Of a stretch of 64,000 bases of DNA, positions 1 through 9,754 are shown piece by piece. A program made the translations under genes and the position numbers. Within the stretch, counting starts at the first letter, position 1. The number at the start of each line of letters is the position of its first letter. Under the pieces are notes generated by a model. The model saw only the letters and a list, made by a program, of their open reading frames with translations, was not told the DNA's origin and searched no databases. The DNA is from Symbiodinium natans (lineage: Eukaryota > Sar > Dinophyceae > Suessiales > Symbiodiniaceae): the NCBI GenBank assembly GCA_905221605.1, contig CAJNDS010002833.1:188001-252000 (forward strand), written 5' to 3'.

Positions 1-284
1 GGGCCAAAGAGAACCCCCCGAAAGCCTGCATAAGCCTAAACCCTAAACCCTAAACCCGAACATCACACCCCCCCCCCCCAATTCTGGCTGCTTCATAAGC
101 CCCAGACAGCCCTAAGCTCGAAAACCTTAAAGCCCTAAAACTGTCAGGGTAGGTTCCCTTAATATGGGCCCTTAGTTGGGGACCCCTTATATACCCCGTA
201 TATGGACCCTCAAGGTTGTACCCTTCGGTTTTGTGGACCCTTTTGAACGATCCTTAAGGTGGTATCAGGAGCAAAAGGGGGAAC

Positions 285-415
285 CCTTAGGGCCCTAAAC
301 CATAAACCCTAAATCCTCAACCCTGAACCCTAAACCCTAAGCCCTGAACCCTAAAAAAACCCTAAACCCTAAACCCTAAACCACCCTAAACCCTAAACCC
401 TACACCCTAAACCCA
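285..415 (+). repeat. imperfect CCCTAAA telomere-type tract
   Basis: Degenerate CCCTAAA heptamers with interruptions lie just upstream of the first recognisable exon. The rest of 1-436 holds more scattered CCCTAAA and no exon that I can support. The same repeat is dispersed over the whole window in both orientations, so it does not mark a chromosome end. Confidence 0.9.
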
Positions 416-436
416 ACCTTGAATCCAGGCCGGCAG

Positions 437-2190
437 GTCGCAGACTACTCGGGCGGCCTGGACTTCCTTGACAAGCTGCTGCAGCGGGTGCCGTTCGGCC
501 TCGAGCTCTGGGGTAGGGTTTAGGGTTGAGGGTTTAGGGTTCAGGGTTCAGGGTTTAGGGTTCAGAGTTTAGGGTTTGGGGTTTGGGGCTCAGGGCTCAG
601 GCTTCAGGTTTGTATATGATCACTTGATTATGTAGTATATTAGTATATCTATATGTTATTGCACTATTATCTTTCATTTTTACATTTTTACTATATACTA
701 TATACCATGCTATTATCATACATTCAAGGTGTAGGGTTTAGGAACCCAGGTTTTCCGAGATGAACATCCGCGACCCACAAGCTCGGATCTTTATGAATTT
801 CTACGTGGACGGCAAGGACAAGGCGGCGGGTTCATCGGTAGTTGGGGATCAGCTCTGCTCAGGGAGAAAGAATGCCACTAAACCCTAAACCCCGCTCAGG
901 GAGAAAGAATGCCCCAGAACAGGCAGTCAATGTTGATTCGTCTGCAGGTCTCACAACACCGGCACGACTTCTGGACATGCCTGTGACCTGGCAGTTTTAG
1001 GGTTTAGGGTTTGGGGTTTGGGGTTTCGGGTTTAGGGTTTAGGGTTTAGGGTTTAGTAGGATCCCCTGAAAAGAAGGACCGCAATAAGGTACCCCGAGTA
1101 TCGTACACCCCGGGATGAGTTGGGCATTCCTTCATGTGTTTTCCAAGTCTCTCCTGCCTCATCATCAGAGGGTAGGTACATGGCCCTTAACATGGCCCCT
1201 TACCTTCTTTAAAGGGTTCTGAAGCAAGGGCCCCTGGGGGTTTAAGAGGCTATGTAAGGGGCCCCCTCTTTTAAGGGCTCATAATACTACCATAAGTGTG
1301 GCCCCTTACCTTCTTTAAGCACGGGCCCTGGGGGTTTAAGAGGGTCCCCTCTTAAGGGCGCATACTACCATAAGACAACCGCAGGCTGTCCTTCGGCTCC
1401 CCTCGCATTCTGACTGTGGACGGCAAGCCCATCCTGATGCGGGATGGAGACCTCATTGTCTTCGGCACGCAAAACCACGGTGTCCCTGTAATGTCCCGGC
1501 CTCGGACCTTGTCTTAGATGGTAAAAACTCTGTAGTAATGAAGTATCTAATATATATATATATGTGTATATATATATATATATTATATGTATACATACTA
1601 TCTAGTACATAACATAAAGTATGTGATGTATACCTTCCCCATTGTATGGCAAGGCAGCGGCACTTCTCATGCCTTCTGCCGGCTGAGGCCCGACATCACG
1701 GGTGGCCGCGTGTCGTTGGTCATTTTCTTTTATCCGGATGCAGACAACCTGGAGCGCCAATGGCAGACCATAACCGAAGAAGACGACGAGGGCAAGTCTA
1801 CTGTTACCGATGCCGCAGCCCTACACATAGCCTACTAGTTGCTTAAGAAGCCCCCCCCCCCCCAAAACATTAAGAAATGTTCTTCCTTGCAACGGCAATA
1901 TCGGGATCATCATCTTTGGTTTTTTGGGGGTTCTTCAGCAAATAGTAGTAGCTTCCACTCGCAGTCTTCCTTGTATTTTGGTTTTGCAGCTTGAGTTTTT
2001 TTGGCTGCATATCAAGGCCCGGAATCTCAGCGTTGGCATCGACAAGCACTTCAATCCCACTCTGCTTTGGGGTGGAGGGAAGACAGAAACGCCCCTGGGC
2101 TATGCAAATGTCGCAGGCCTCTTGTGGTGCGTGGATAGCATGAAGCAGGGTCTAGAAATGTCTGCATATTTGTGTTTTGTATATTATCTT
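437..2190 (+). CDS. putative 2OG-Fe(II) oxygenase-like protein (multi-exon, partial)
   Basis: Exons read at 437-505, 760-837, 948-982, 1385-1498, 1688 to about 1790, and possibly 2017 to about 2160. Joined in phase they give segments such as RIFMNFYVDGKDK, HRHDFWTC, LLSFGSPRI, MRDGDLIVFGTQNHGVP and GGRVSLVIFF. The order (His/Asp-rich DFW segment, a GDLIVFGTQxHGVP segment, then GGRxSLV with a possible 2OG-binding Arg) resembles AlkB-like 2-oxoglutarate/Fe(II) oxygenases. The exact HxD ligand spacing is not met (HRHD), so the family call is tentative. Joins use CT-AG (GAG duplicated), GT-AG and GC-AG (GCC duplicated) introns. The 5' end and stop are not resolved. An introner (1832-1949) lies between the fifth and the possible sixth exon. 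Confidence 0.45.
857..913. repeat. 20-bp perfect direct repeat around a short CCCTAAA insert
   Basis: GCTCAGGGAGAAAGAATGCC occurs at 857-876 and again at 894-913, separated only by 17 bp made of CTAAACCCTAAACCCC-type sequence. It lies inside an intron of the oxygenase-like gene. It reads as a 20-bp target duplication created when a small piece of telomere-type DNA was inserted. Confidence 0.9.
1174..1372. mobile_element. tandem pair of short palindromic elements (family K)
   Basis: Two related copies of about 90 bp follow each other. Each has a GGCCCCTTACCTTCTTTAA block, a GGGCCC(C)TGGGGGTTTAAGAG block and a CATACTACCATAAG tail. They fill the intron before the exon at 1385. A weaker relative, with CCTTAAAGAAGGTAAGGG-like sequence in inverse order, is near 62980-63010. 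Confidence 0.6.
1832..1949. mobile_element. introner, family E, with TAGC target duplication
   Basis: Terminal inverted repeats read CTACTAGTTGCTTAAGAAG on the left and TTCTTCAGCAAATAGTAG on the right. The element is flanked by TAGC on both sides. The interior contains a C-run followed by A. A close copy is at 24533-24638; related pieces are at 23029-23105 and 25389-25506. Confidence 0.75.
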
Positions 2191-2416
2191 TGATGTATTG
2201 AATATTACATATTTTGCTTTTTGTACATTTTGATTTTTTCTTCTATATTGCAGCTGCTGTGTCATTCACGGTGCTGCGGTTAGGCTCGCGCCTCCCTCAG
2301 AAGTAGGAGGGGCGCTAATCTTCGGTTTAGGAAACTGGCTTCCGTAGGCAGGCCAGGGAACGCTCTTCTATATTGTACGATATATTATATTCTGTGTACT
2401 ATATGAGACATGGAGA

Positions 2417-2868
2417 GACGTTCTGAGGAAGGGAGCAGACGCCTGTGATGGCTGCGGGGATTGCGCCGAGTCCGTGCTGGAGCGAGCACTTGACCCGACT
2501 ACCGTGAAGAGGCTCCCCAAAACTCGTAACTATACTAACAGTCCGTAAATTGGGAGGGTTTAGGGGTTAGGGTATTATAATACCCCCCGATTAACAAGAA
2601 GCTTTAAGAGCCCGGGACCGCAGCAACGCTGGAAATCCCAAGCTGTCCCAAAAGCTGGAAGCTGATATGGGGGTTCACGAAAATAAGGGACCCCCAATAT
2701 AGACCCCCAAATAGGAGGATCCCCCCTACAATAAGCCCTAAACCCTAAACCCTAAGACCCCAAGAAGGTACCCCTAATAACTAATATCGTAAACCCCCAC
2801 ATGCGCGCCTGGCGAGGGAGCTGCTCAAGAGCCCCAACTCCAACATGCAGTTCAATGGTGCCCCCAGG
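2417..2868 (+). CDS. candidate Cys-rich exon pair, unidentified
   Basis: The first segment (about 2417-2516) reads as KGADACDGCGDCAESVLER plus a charged tail, with three Cys in CDGCGDC. The second (about 2800-2868) reads as RLARELLKSPNSNMQFNGAP. Both have the codon-like composition of real exons nearby and lie between repeat-rich stretches. Their link to each other or to the upstream oxygenase-like exons is unproven. I do not recognise the protein. Confidence 0.35.
2667..2802. mobile_element. introner, family C
   Basis: Palindromic element with GGGGGTTCACGAAAATAAGG at the left, GACCCCCAAATAG and GGATCCCCC near the centre, and AATATCGTAAACCCCCA at the right. A CCCTAAA patch is embedded. Related copies: 11040-11132 (opposite orientation), 14267-14350, 20442-20543 (opposite orientation), 24226-24290, 30019-30122 and 53686-53773. 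Confidence 0.7.
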
Positions 2869-2959
2869 GCTTTAGGGTTTAGGGTTTAGAGTTTAGGGTG
2901 AGGATGCCAGACGCGGTTCAGGGTGTAAGGACTAGGACTTGGAGTAAGCCCTTATTCAC

Positions 2960-2966
2960 TTTTTTT

Positions 2967-2997
<31 letters not shown>

Positions 2998-3002
2998 GGG
3001 GG
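2960..3002 (+). repeat. poly(T)-poly(G) composite tract
   Basis: About 17 T run directly into about 26 G. Similar T-to-G junctions occur at 10849-10863, 23197-23226, 45734-45776 and 50559-50587. C-to-A versions (the same motif on the other strand) are at 1852-1867, 5398-5417 and 31766-31786. Confidence 0.9.
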
Positions 3003-3390
3003 AGGGGGGTTAGGTTCCCTGCAGTGTGCCCCTTTGAGCCAAAAAGGCCACCCCTGGTTATTCCCAGGTTACTCTTTGGGTCTCGGTTCACACTACCGTG
3101 GTGTGAAAGTCTGCGTAGACAGGCGTTGCAGTGGCAGACGTTGTAAGACCGGTGTCGGTTCTGACCGGCGCTTGGGCTGCGTGCCCTGTGCGCAGAACAA
3201 TAGCAACCATCACAATGGTACTCACAGTCAGAACAAAGGCATGAATAAGAAAAACAACAATCACAACATTAATACGAGCTACGGCTATAGCAACAAGAAC
3301 AGATCTGAAGCACTCAGACCTAGCGCTTGGTTTGGTGGAGCCAGAAGCAGGTACTCAGCCGAAGCCAGCAGCTGCTGGCGAAGTGATCAT

Positions 3391-3509
3391 CTACTCCATA
3401 GCGACTGGCGGGCAGGTGGCTGGTGGGTTCAGGGTTTAGGGCTTTAGGGGTTTAGGGTTTAGGGTTTAGGGCTCGGGGTGCTACTCCATGGCGACTCGCG
3501 GCCAGGTGG
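3391..3509. repeat. 29-bp direct repeat flanking a TTTAGGG tract
   Basis: A 29-bp block beginning CTACTCCAT and ending AGGTGG is present at 3391-3419 and 3481-3509 with three mismatches. Between them is only TTTAGGG-type sequence. This is a diverged version of the arrangement seen at 857-913, 43977-44091 and 56255-56365. Confidence 0.85.
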
Positions 3510-3835
3510 GGGTTCAGGGTTTGGAGGCATTTCAGAGCCTAGAGTTGCGAGCTCAGGTGTGCCGATCCCGATGAGTTTCAGTGATAAGCTTGCATTCGCA
3601 GCGCCGCAGCGTACCACAACAGCATCCTTTGAGGATCCGAGGCCCTAGAACTCTAATTACTCTGCTTCTTGCTCCTGAGACGTAGAGACCGAAGCACCAA
3701 ACGGGGGTCCAGTCGCCCTGACCGAACCTTGGGAGGTTGGATATGGGGGCGAGGAAAGGCGTGTGGAGGAGAAGGACTTCTTCAAGTGGCCACGCCCTGA
3801 GGATCTCTTTCAAGGTTTTGTACAAGAACTATCGA

Positions 3836-3930
3836 CTGGTTTTTAGTAGGGGAATGAGGGACGTGTGTACCCTATCTAATCCTTTGAAGGGTTTATTCAG
3901 GGGGATACAAGGTACTGTCTATTTTCCCTC
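3836..3930. mobile_element. introner-like element, family J
   Basis: Begins CTGGTTTTTAGTAGGGGAATGAGGG and ends in a TTTTCCCTCGGG-type inverted end, with TACCCT and AGGGTTTATTCAGGG inside. Other copies are at 27906-28022, about 37672-37735 and 54588-54680. Confidence 0.55.
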
Positions 3931-4236
3931 GGGTAGTTCACAGGCTCACGCCCTGGCCTTTCATGATATTCATGGTGCGTTCACTTTGCTTTCTTCACAC
4001 AAATGATTTTCGTATTTTGTTACTATTATTCCAAAGAGTTTAATGAGCCCCGATATGATAGTTGTAGGGGCTAATGAACAATCATTCACTTTGTTCACTC
4101 ATGTATTCTGAACAGGAAACTCACGCTTCATGGTATTCATTGCAATTTCTCTATCCCTCTCATTTTGGCCGTTAGCATCTCACTCTAGCGCCACTAAACG
4201 AATACTACAGGGCGCTCACCCTACTTAAAGCCTTAG

Positions 4237-4365
4237 ATGCCCATTCTGGGGATCCTCAGGCTCACCCACCACGGCGTGACGGCCCTTTGGGATCTTCGCT
4301 TCCCGGTGCCTCGCGCGGGCGAGTGGTCGGAGCCGACGGCACTGAAGCTTGATGGCAGTGGGGGG
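4237..4365 (+). CDS. candidate exon, unidentified
   Basis: An open segment reads THHGVTALWDLRFPVPRAGE followed by WSEPTALKLDG and is then cut by a G-run. Composition resembles coding DNA more than the flanking repeats. No neighbour can be joined to it and no family is recognised. It could be spurious. Confidence 0.25.
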
Positions 4366-4554
4366 GGGGGGGGGGTGGGGGTTGAGGAGTTCGGGTTTAC
4401 AGGGTTTGTTGGGTTTACGTGGGTTTAAAGGGTTTCTGGAATCTATAGGGTTTATGGGGTTTAAAGGGTTTATAGGGTTTATAGGGCTTTTTTTCCGGTT
4501 GAAAGGGCGCTTATAGGGTTTATAGGGCTTAATGGCGGGGTTTGAGGATTTAGG

Positions 4555-4656
4555 TTTGGGATGCTCTCCCTTATACGAGCAGTCCTGAATAGGATTATAA
4601 TAGGGGGTACTAGAATCCCTAGTAAGGACTTGTTAGTAGAAGGAAAAACATCCCGA
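4555..4656. mobile_element. introner, family A
   Basis: Inverted-repeat element of about 100 bp. The family pattern is TTGGGATGTTCCCCCTTAT at the left, CAGTCCTTAATAGGGATTAT, a GGGGGTACTAGAATCCC centre, and its complement ending in GGGAACATCCCAA. Other copies: 6478-6580, 24730-24815, 48498-48597, 49600-49692, 52890-52992, plus the enlarged copy at 21291-21761. Confidence 0.85.
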
Positions 4657-5473
4657 GATTTAGGGTGTATCAGGTTTAGGGTTGAGGGTTGTGAACTGTC
4701 AAGGCGAGAGTGGTTGAGAATCTGAGGATCTGAGAAATACATTCTTAAGCTTGAGGGCTCTACGGATTGAGGAGCTGCGGCTCAGGGGACCCTAAACCCC
4801 AAACCCCAAACCCTAAACCCTAAACCCTAAATCCTATAGGGCTAGGGCGGTTAGGGGTTTAAGGTGGGGGCTGAGAGAGTTCGTTTCGACTTCGGGTTGA
4901 GTGTAAACCACTATACCGATGGCGATGCGTGGACATGGGCATCTGTTTAAGGACGGTAGCTACTAATCTTAAGGATAGTAATTCCTGTCAGATGCCAGAT
5001 AGAATCCCCAAAAAAGGGTAAAAGGTGTGCTCTACCCCTAAGATAGCCAGAAACCGAACATAGGAACCCCCAAAAAAGGGTACGAAGAGATGGATAACTA
5101 AGCCCTCACCCCTTTTGTTGAAGGGGAGTTGCTTTAAACTTGTTTGTATTTACGTAAGTTATTTTATGGGGGGGGGGGCTGTTTTCCACCCCACCCCACC
5201 CCGCAATAGTTCGACTTTGAGTTGGCTGGTCATAAAACTTCGAACCCCAAAAAAGCCTTAAGTCCCAAACCCCCTGACTTCCTAGACCAGGCCCCTACGA
5301 CCCTCAGCCCCTAAAGCCTAGAGTTTAGGGTTTAGGGTTTAGCCCTTACCCTAAACCCCTAAAACCCTAAACCCCTGAAAGTGCAGGGACCCTAATCCCC
5401 CCCCCCCCCAAAAAAAACACAGACACAGCCCCAAGGAAACATCTCGGCCTTCCATCCAAGAAGTTCTCGGCCC

Positions 5474-5649
5474 TACTTGAAGGTTCATGGTACTTATTAA
5501 CCAATTATAACTGTACTTTATCTTATATATACATATATATATATTTATTTATGGATTTATATGTATGTATTAGGGCACTTAAGGGGCTTACAAGTGGGTT
5601 ATAAGTACAGTTATACTTGGTTTGCAAGTGCCCTGAACCTCCAAGTAGA
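5474..5649. mobile_element. introner, family B
   Basis: Begins ACTTGAAGGTTCATGGTACT and ends GTGCCCTGAACCTCCAAGTAG, giving long imperfect terminal inverted repeats. The centre is AT-rich. Other copies: 7478-7597, 18961-19090, 28554-28698, 58851-58975 and 61502-61628. Confidence 0.85.
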
Positions 5650-6477
5650 ACTAGGATGTTTGAGGAGCCCCCCCCCTCACCCTCCCCAAACCGGTTTAGG
5701 GTTTAGGGCTTGTCTCTGAATTGCGAAGCCCCCAAGCCCTAAACCCTAAACCCCTAACCCCTAAACCCCTAAACCCCTAGACCCTAAACCCTAAACCCCA
5801 ACCTCCTACCCCAAAACGCTTTACCCGGCCTAGGAAGCGGGGCTGCGCGGCGAGGTCGGTGGCCTACCGCCACCCGGCGGCAAGCCGTGGGATTGGGCCC
5901 TAGACCTTCAAAGGGTTTAGGGTTTAGGGTTTAGGGTTTAGGGTTTAGGGCTTAAGTTTAGGGTTTATGGTGTAGGGTTTAGGGCTTAGGGCTTTAAACC
6001 CCAAACCCTGAACCCTAAACCCCTTATTGGGTTGAAGAGGGTCGTATGTAGGAATGTGCTTCAGGGCCATCCTAGAACCTCTCAACCCCAAACCGAGAAT
6101 TGTGCAGGTGTGGGCGGATGTTGATTCCAGTACGGCCCCTTCATCTTCTACTATGAGCTTAAGAACCCCCAACAAACCTTTTGAAAACAAGTATATGTAT
6201 GCATGTGTACATATATATATATATATGTATCTTCTTCCGTGTAAGGGCAATACAGGGGGTCATTATCTTCTATTTTTGAGAAGTTCAGGGCTTACGGTTT
6301 AGGGTTTTGAGGCCGTGGAGTGCAGGATTTGCTGTTGAGTGGCGGGGCCCGCTTTTTTGCACAACAACGGCCCCAAGTGAAGGTCGTGGAATTGAGTTGA
6401 CGATGCCCCCGGCTTGATTCGAAATCTGGAAGCCCTAACCCCACAGCTTAAACCCCTAACCCGAAGCAAACCCTGAA

Positions 6478-6580
6478 GTTGGGATGTTCATCATTGTACT
6501 ACCAGTCCTTAATAGGGATTATCGTACCCCCTGTTTTAATCCCTACTAAGGCCTGTTAGTTTCAGGGGGAACATCCCAAC
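6478..6580. mobile_element. introner, family A
   Basis: GTTGGGATGTTCATC at the left and GGGGGAACATCCCAAC at the right, with CAGTCCTTAATAGGGATTAT inside, as in the other family A copies. It is followed directly by an array of the octamer CCCCTAAA. Confidence 0.85.
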
Positions 6581-6656
6581 CTAAACCCCTAAACCCCTAA
6601 ACCCCTAAACCCCTAAACCCCTAAACCCCTAAACCCCTAAACCCCTAAACCCCTAA
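6581..6656 (+). repeat. CCCCTAAA octamer array
   Basis: About nine near-perfect CCCCTAAA units. The unit differs from the common CCCTAAA heptamer by one extra C in every copy, so the array was probably homogenised locally. Confidence 0.9.
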
Positions 6657-7128
6657 CACGGAAGTGAATGATGGCATCCGGAGGCACGTACCCGTTGGGT
6701 CGGCGTGAAGCTGGAGGTCGGTTTGAGAAAACCCCGGAAAGCGGGAAGAGCTGGATGAATAAACTGCTTAGGGTTTAGGGCTAGGGTTTAGGCTTAGGGT
6801 TGCTTGGGGTCTACACATGGCAGAAGTTAGGCGTGAGGGTTTAGGGAAGAATACTCCTGGGGGGGAGCACTTGACATCATGTCCGCAACAGTTTGGGTCA
6901 GACAGTATGAGCATCTGGACCAAAGAAGCCCCTATGCACAAACCACAGTCTGTTGAGAGCGACATCTCTTTCGTCGTGATTCTTGTGGATATATGTATTT
7001 CTGTATACGTGTATGTATATATATATATACGCATACATATATATATATATAGATTCTGGTATCATATCGTTGTATACTTTTCTCTATCGGAAGATATGAC
7101 AGAGCACTTCTGCCCGGAGGCTTGAAAG

Positions 7129-7200
7129 GGCACCTCCTGGCGGAGGAGGGCCGCGACGTACTGGCAAGGCTTGTGGAGGCCAGCGAGCGAGACATCCTAA
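7129..7200 (+). CDS. candidate exon, unidentified
   Basis: Opens after an AG and reads HLLAEEGRDVLARLVEASER then DIL, an amphipathic, charged segment typical of real exons here. It is followed directly by TTTAGGG repeats. It may belong with the candidates at 7327-7420, 7797-7890, 8147-8256 and 8941-9098, but joins are not proven. Confidence 0.4.
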   Translation, partial: GTSWRRRAATYWQGLWRPASETS

Positions 7201-7326
7201 ATGGGTATTTAGGGTTTAGGGTTTAGGGTTAGTCCAATTCGTAAAGAGGACTTATATGTAGACTGGGCTCGTGCAAGCAAAGCCTTACAGGGTTCAGAGT
7301 CTGTCCTAAACCCTTAGCCGTAATTA

Positions 7327-7420
7327 GATTTGGATGGGCGTTGGCCACCTATAAGTCTGCGCAGCGCGCGGAGAATTTTGCCGGTGTCTGGCTACACCAC
7401 AACCACAGCTGCGCGAGGAT
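7327..7420 (+). CDS. candidate exon, unidentified
   Basis: Opens after AG at 7325-7326 and reads GWALATYKSAQRAENFAGVW followed by LHHNHSCAR. No family recognised. The introner at 7478-7597 lies just downstream. Confidence 0.3.
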
Positions 7421-7477
7421 CCAAGACCCACCCCCCTGCCGCAAGGCCATCATGTGAAACGGGTGCAGGGAACACCA

Positions 7478-7597
7478 TTTGGAGGTGCATGGGTACTTCT
7501 AACACCAGTCATAAGTCTGCTTTTAACCTTCTTAGGGGACATAGCGGGGCTGATAAGTGCTATGATTGGTGTGATAAGTACTCTGAACCTCCCAGCA
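7478..7597. mobile_element. introner, family B
   Basis: TTTGGAGGTGCATGGGTACT at the left and AAGTACTCTGAACCTCCCA at the right, with the AACCTTCTTAGGGGACAT block that marks this family. Confidence 0.8.
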
Positions 7598-7672
7598 TGG
7601 TTTCGGGCCAAGTACACTGCCAGGCATAGCAAGCTTTGCCAGCATTTGTTTTCGCGGTATGTTCGCCCGGTG

Positions 7673-7785
7673 CCCCAAACCCCAAACCCCAAACCCCAAA
7701 CCCCAAACCCCAAACCCCAAACCCCAAACCCCAAACCCCAAACCCCAAACCCCAAACCCCAAACCCCAAACCCTAAACCCTAAAC
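7673..7785 (+). repeat. CCCCAAA heptamer array
   Basis: About 14 uniform CCCCAAA units, then two CCCTAAA units. The variant base is the same in every unit, which points to local amplification. The open frames through this array in several phases are repeat artefacts. Confidence 0.95.
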
Positions 7786-7796
7786 CCTTCACGGGC

Positions 7797-7890
7797 GCAG
7801 GTGGCTCGAGAGGGCCGAACTGCCTTTGCTGTTTCACAGACGGCGCCTTCCCACGGCTCCGCTCGATGGGAGGCCTGCCGGGAGAAAACA
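7797..7890 (+). CDS. candidate exon, unidentified
   Basis: Opens after GCGCAG and reads VAREGRTAFAVSQTAPSHGS then ARWEACREK. It starts just after the CCCTAAA patch, as exons in this window often do. Function unknown. Confidence 0.3.
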
Positions 7891-8146
7891 GGTGTGCCAG
7901 GAAAGGACCCTGAACCCAAAGATTGGGGTTTTAGGGTTGGGGTTTTAGGGTTGGGGGTTTAGGGTTTAGGGTTTAGGGTTAGGGTCTTTACCTTTGTTCT
8001 AGATTGGGGTCCTGTCTCGCTGGAGGGTGGTGCCCCCCTCCGTTTTCCTCCAAAAAGGAACCCTAAAGCCTAAACTTTCCGAAGCCCCCCCGCCCCCCCG
8101 CTCCCAACACGCGTGAGTTTCCAGCCTTAGAAGACCTGTGCCTAAG

Positions 8147-8256
8147 GTGGCGAACGCTCTGGCAGCGCAGTTCGGCATTCGGGTGCTGCACATTCTTCCT
8201 GGGAGCCAACTCTGTGAGCACCTCTACGAGGCAGCAGCAGAGTCGCAGGCGCCTGA
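8147..8256 (+). CDS. candidate exon, unidentified
   Basis: Opens after CCTAAG and reads VANALAAQFGIRVLHILPGS then QLCEHLYEAAAESQ, ending before GCGCC, a possible GC-type donor. The composition is strongly protein-like (hydrophobic strand plus amphipathic helix). No family assigned. Confidence 0.4.
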
Positions 8257-8940
8257 GGCGCCACGGAGGGGGGAGGCGGTTGAGGGGATTGGGGGGGCGA
8301 TGCTTTGGTGTTTGCTGAAGTTAGGGATGTAGGGTTTACGAGGGGCGCGGAAGCATACTGTCTAGGGCAACTTGATTCCTGCCAACAACTGGAGGGCTTG
8401 TAATGAGTGAGGGCGTTATACCTGCTTAGGATTTAAGATACTGGGTTTAGATTTAGGCTGCGGCCCTGGGACGTCCTTTCGCGAAACCACTCAGCGACAA
8501 GGGCAGCCCACGAGAACGCACACCCCCGTCGTGGCGCACCAGAAACATATGCAGAGTAATTAGTATCTTCAACTCATGTACGCATATATACATATTTATA
8601 TATATATATATATATTTATTTATATTTACATTTATATGCTTCTGCTATGTTACATATTATAAAGCAATTACAAGTTATGTATGAGATATCACAGTGTGTA
8701 TAGTATATGTATATATATATATGTATGTAGCCTATTTACTTTTTGTTGATGTTTGTGTACTACAATATGTGTATTCACTCATTATTTGTTGATTTGTATC
8801 CAATTATCACTATTTTGTAATGACAAACAGTAATAAACATAGCAGAAGAATATCAGCAACAATAACAGTAGCACATCTTGTACTGTTGTACTATATGATG
8901 ATACGTTTCACATATATATATATATATACATATAATCCAA

Positions 8941-9098
8941 GAAATTGGGAAGATGATCCCGATGTCTGCCGCAGGTTCAACAAGCACCGGAAGCTCCCCC
9001 TTCGAAAGCTGTTGACGAGGCATCTCCCTGTCGCAGATAGGTTTCGTATACCAGCTTCTGGGAAAGCGCTTCTAAGGCGCAGCAAAGCAGATAGGTAA
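8941..9098 (+). CDS. candidate exon, possibly terminal
   Basis: Reads WEDDPDVCRRFNKHRKLPLR then KLLTRHLPVADRFR and runs to a TAG at 9096-9098. The start may be here or at an internal acceptor before the FNKHRK segment. It is rich in basic residues. AT-rich intron-like DNA (8560-8935) precedes it and CCCTAAA repeats follow. Confidence 0.4.
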
Positions 9099-9634
9099 CA
9101 CTAAGCCCTAAACGCTTAACCCTTAACCCTAAACCCTAAACCCGAATCCCTAATCCCTAAGTGCTGGGGGGTGCCACTCTCAGGCACCCGCTTCGCAGAA
9201 AGACGTCGCCGATGCGGGCGAAGCGGCCGCTTGAATAAAATGGACCCAGCAAAGGTTCGCAACTCGACCCTCCAATCCTCCAAGGCCTCTCTCAAACTTT
9301 TCGAACGTCTGCGCCCAAAGTCAGATTGGGCCCCTAAACCCTAAACCCTAAACCCTAAACCCTAAACCCTAAACCGTGCAAACCCTCAAGCTTTTGGGGC
9401 TGAAGGCAGGGCCTTGAAGTTTCAGGACCTCAGGCTGAAGGACTCCGAGCCATAAAGGCTTCGGCTTCGGGGGACTCTTCTGGGCCTCTGCATAGACATG
9501 GAGACCAGGGTTTAGGGTTTAGGGTTTAGGGTTTAGGGTTTAGGGTTAGGGCTCTGCATAGATCTGGAGCACCCGAACAACATACTACACTGTTACTAGG
9601 CCGCATCGAGACAGCTCAGGAACAAATTGTTCGT

Positions 9635-9754
9635 GACCCTAAACCCTAAACCCTAAACCCTAAACCCTAAACCCTAAACCCTAAACCCTAAACCCTAAAC
9701 CCTGAACCCTGAACCCTGAACCCTAAACCCTAAACCCTAAACCCTAGCCTCGTT
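9635..9754 (+). repeat. CCCTAAA array
   Basis: About 16 heptamers, mostly perfect CCCTAAA with three adjacent CCCTGAA units. Interstitial. Confidence 0.95.

Larger units (their letters stand above)
4657..7128. other. repeat-rich stretch, no supported exon
   Basis: CCCTAAA/TTTAGGG patches, family A and B elements, AT-rich microsatellite (ATATAT near 6210 and 7018) and fold-back telomere patches near 5323-5377 and 5911-6025. Open frames here are short and rich in repeat-derived NPKP/GFRV residues, so I report no gene. Confidence 0.6.

Noticed and set aside
3025-3060. Sequence resembling the complement of the dinoflagellate spliced leader (TTGAGCCAAAAAGGCC)
   Set aside because: Only about 14 bases agree and the block is part of a family F introner whose other copies show AACCAAAAAGGGTGCCC, so the likeness is chance.
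7450-7837. Open frames of about 100 aa on both strands through the CCCCAAA array
   Set aside because: They encode only the repeat (NPKPQT or GFGVWGL) and are open because the heptamer lacks stops in those frames.
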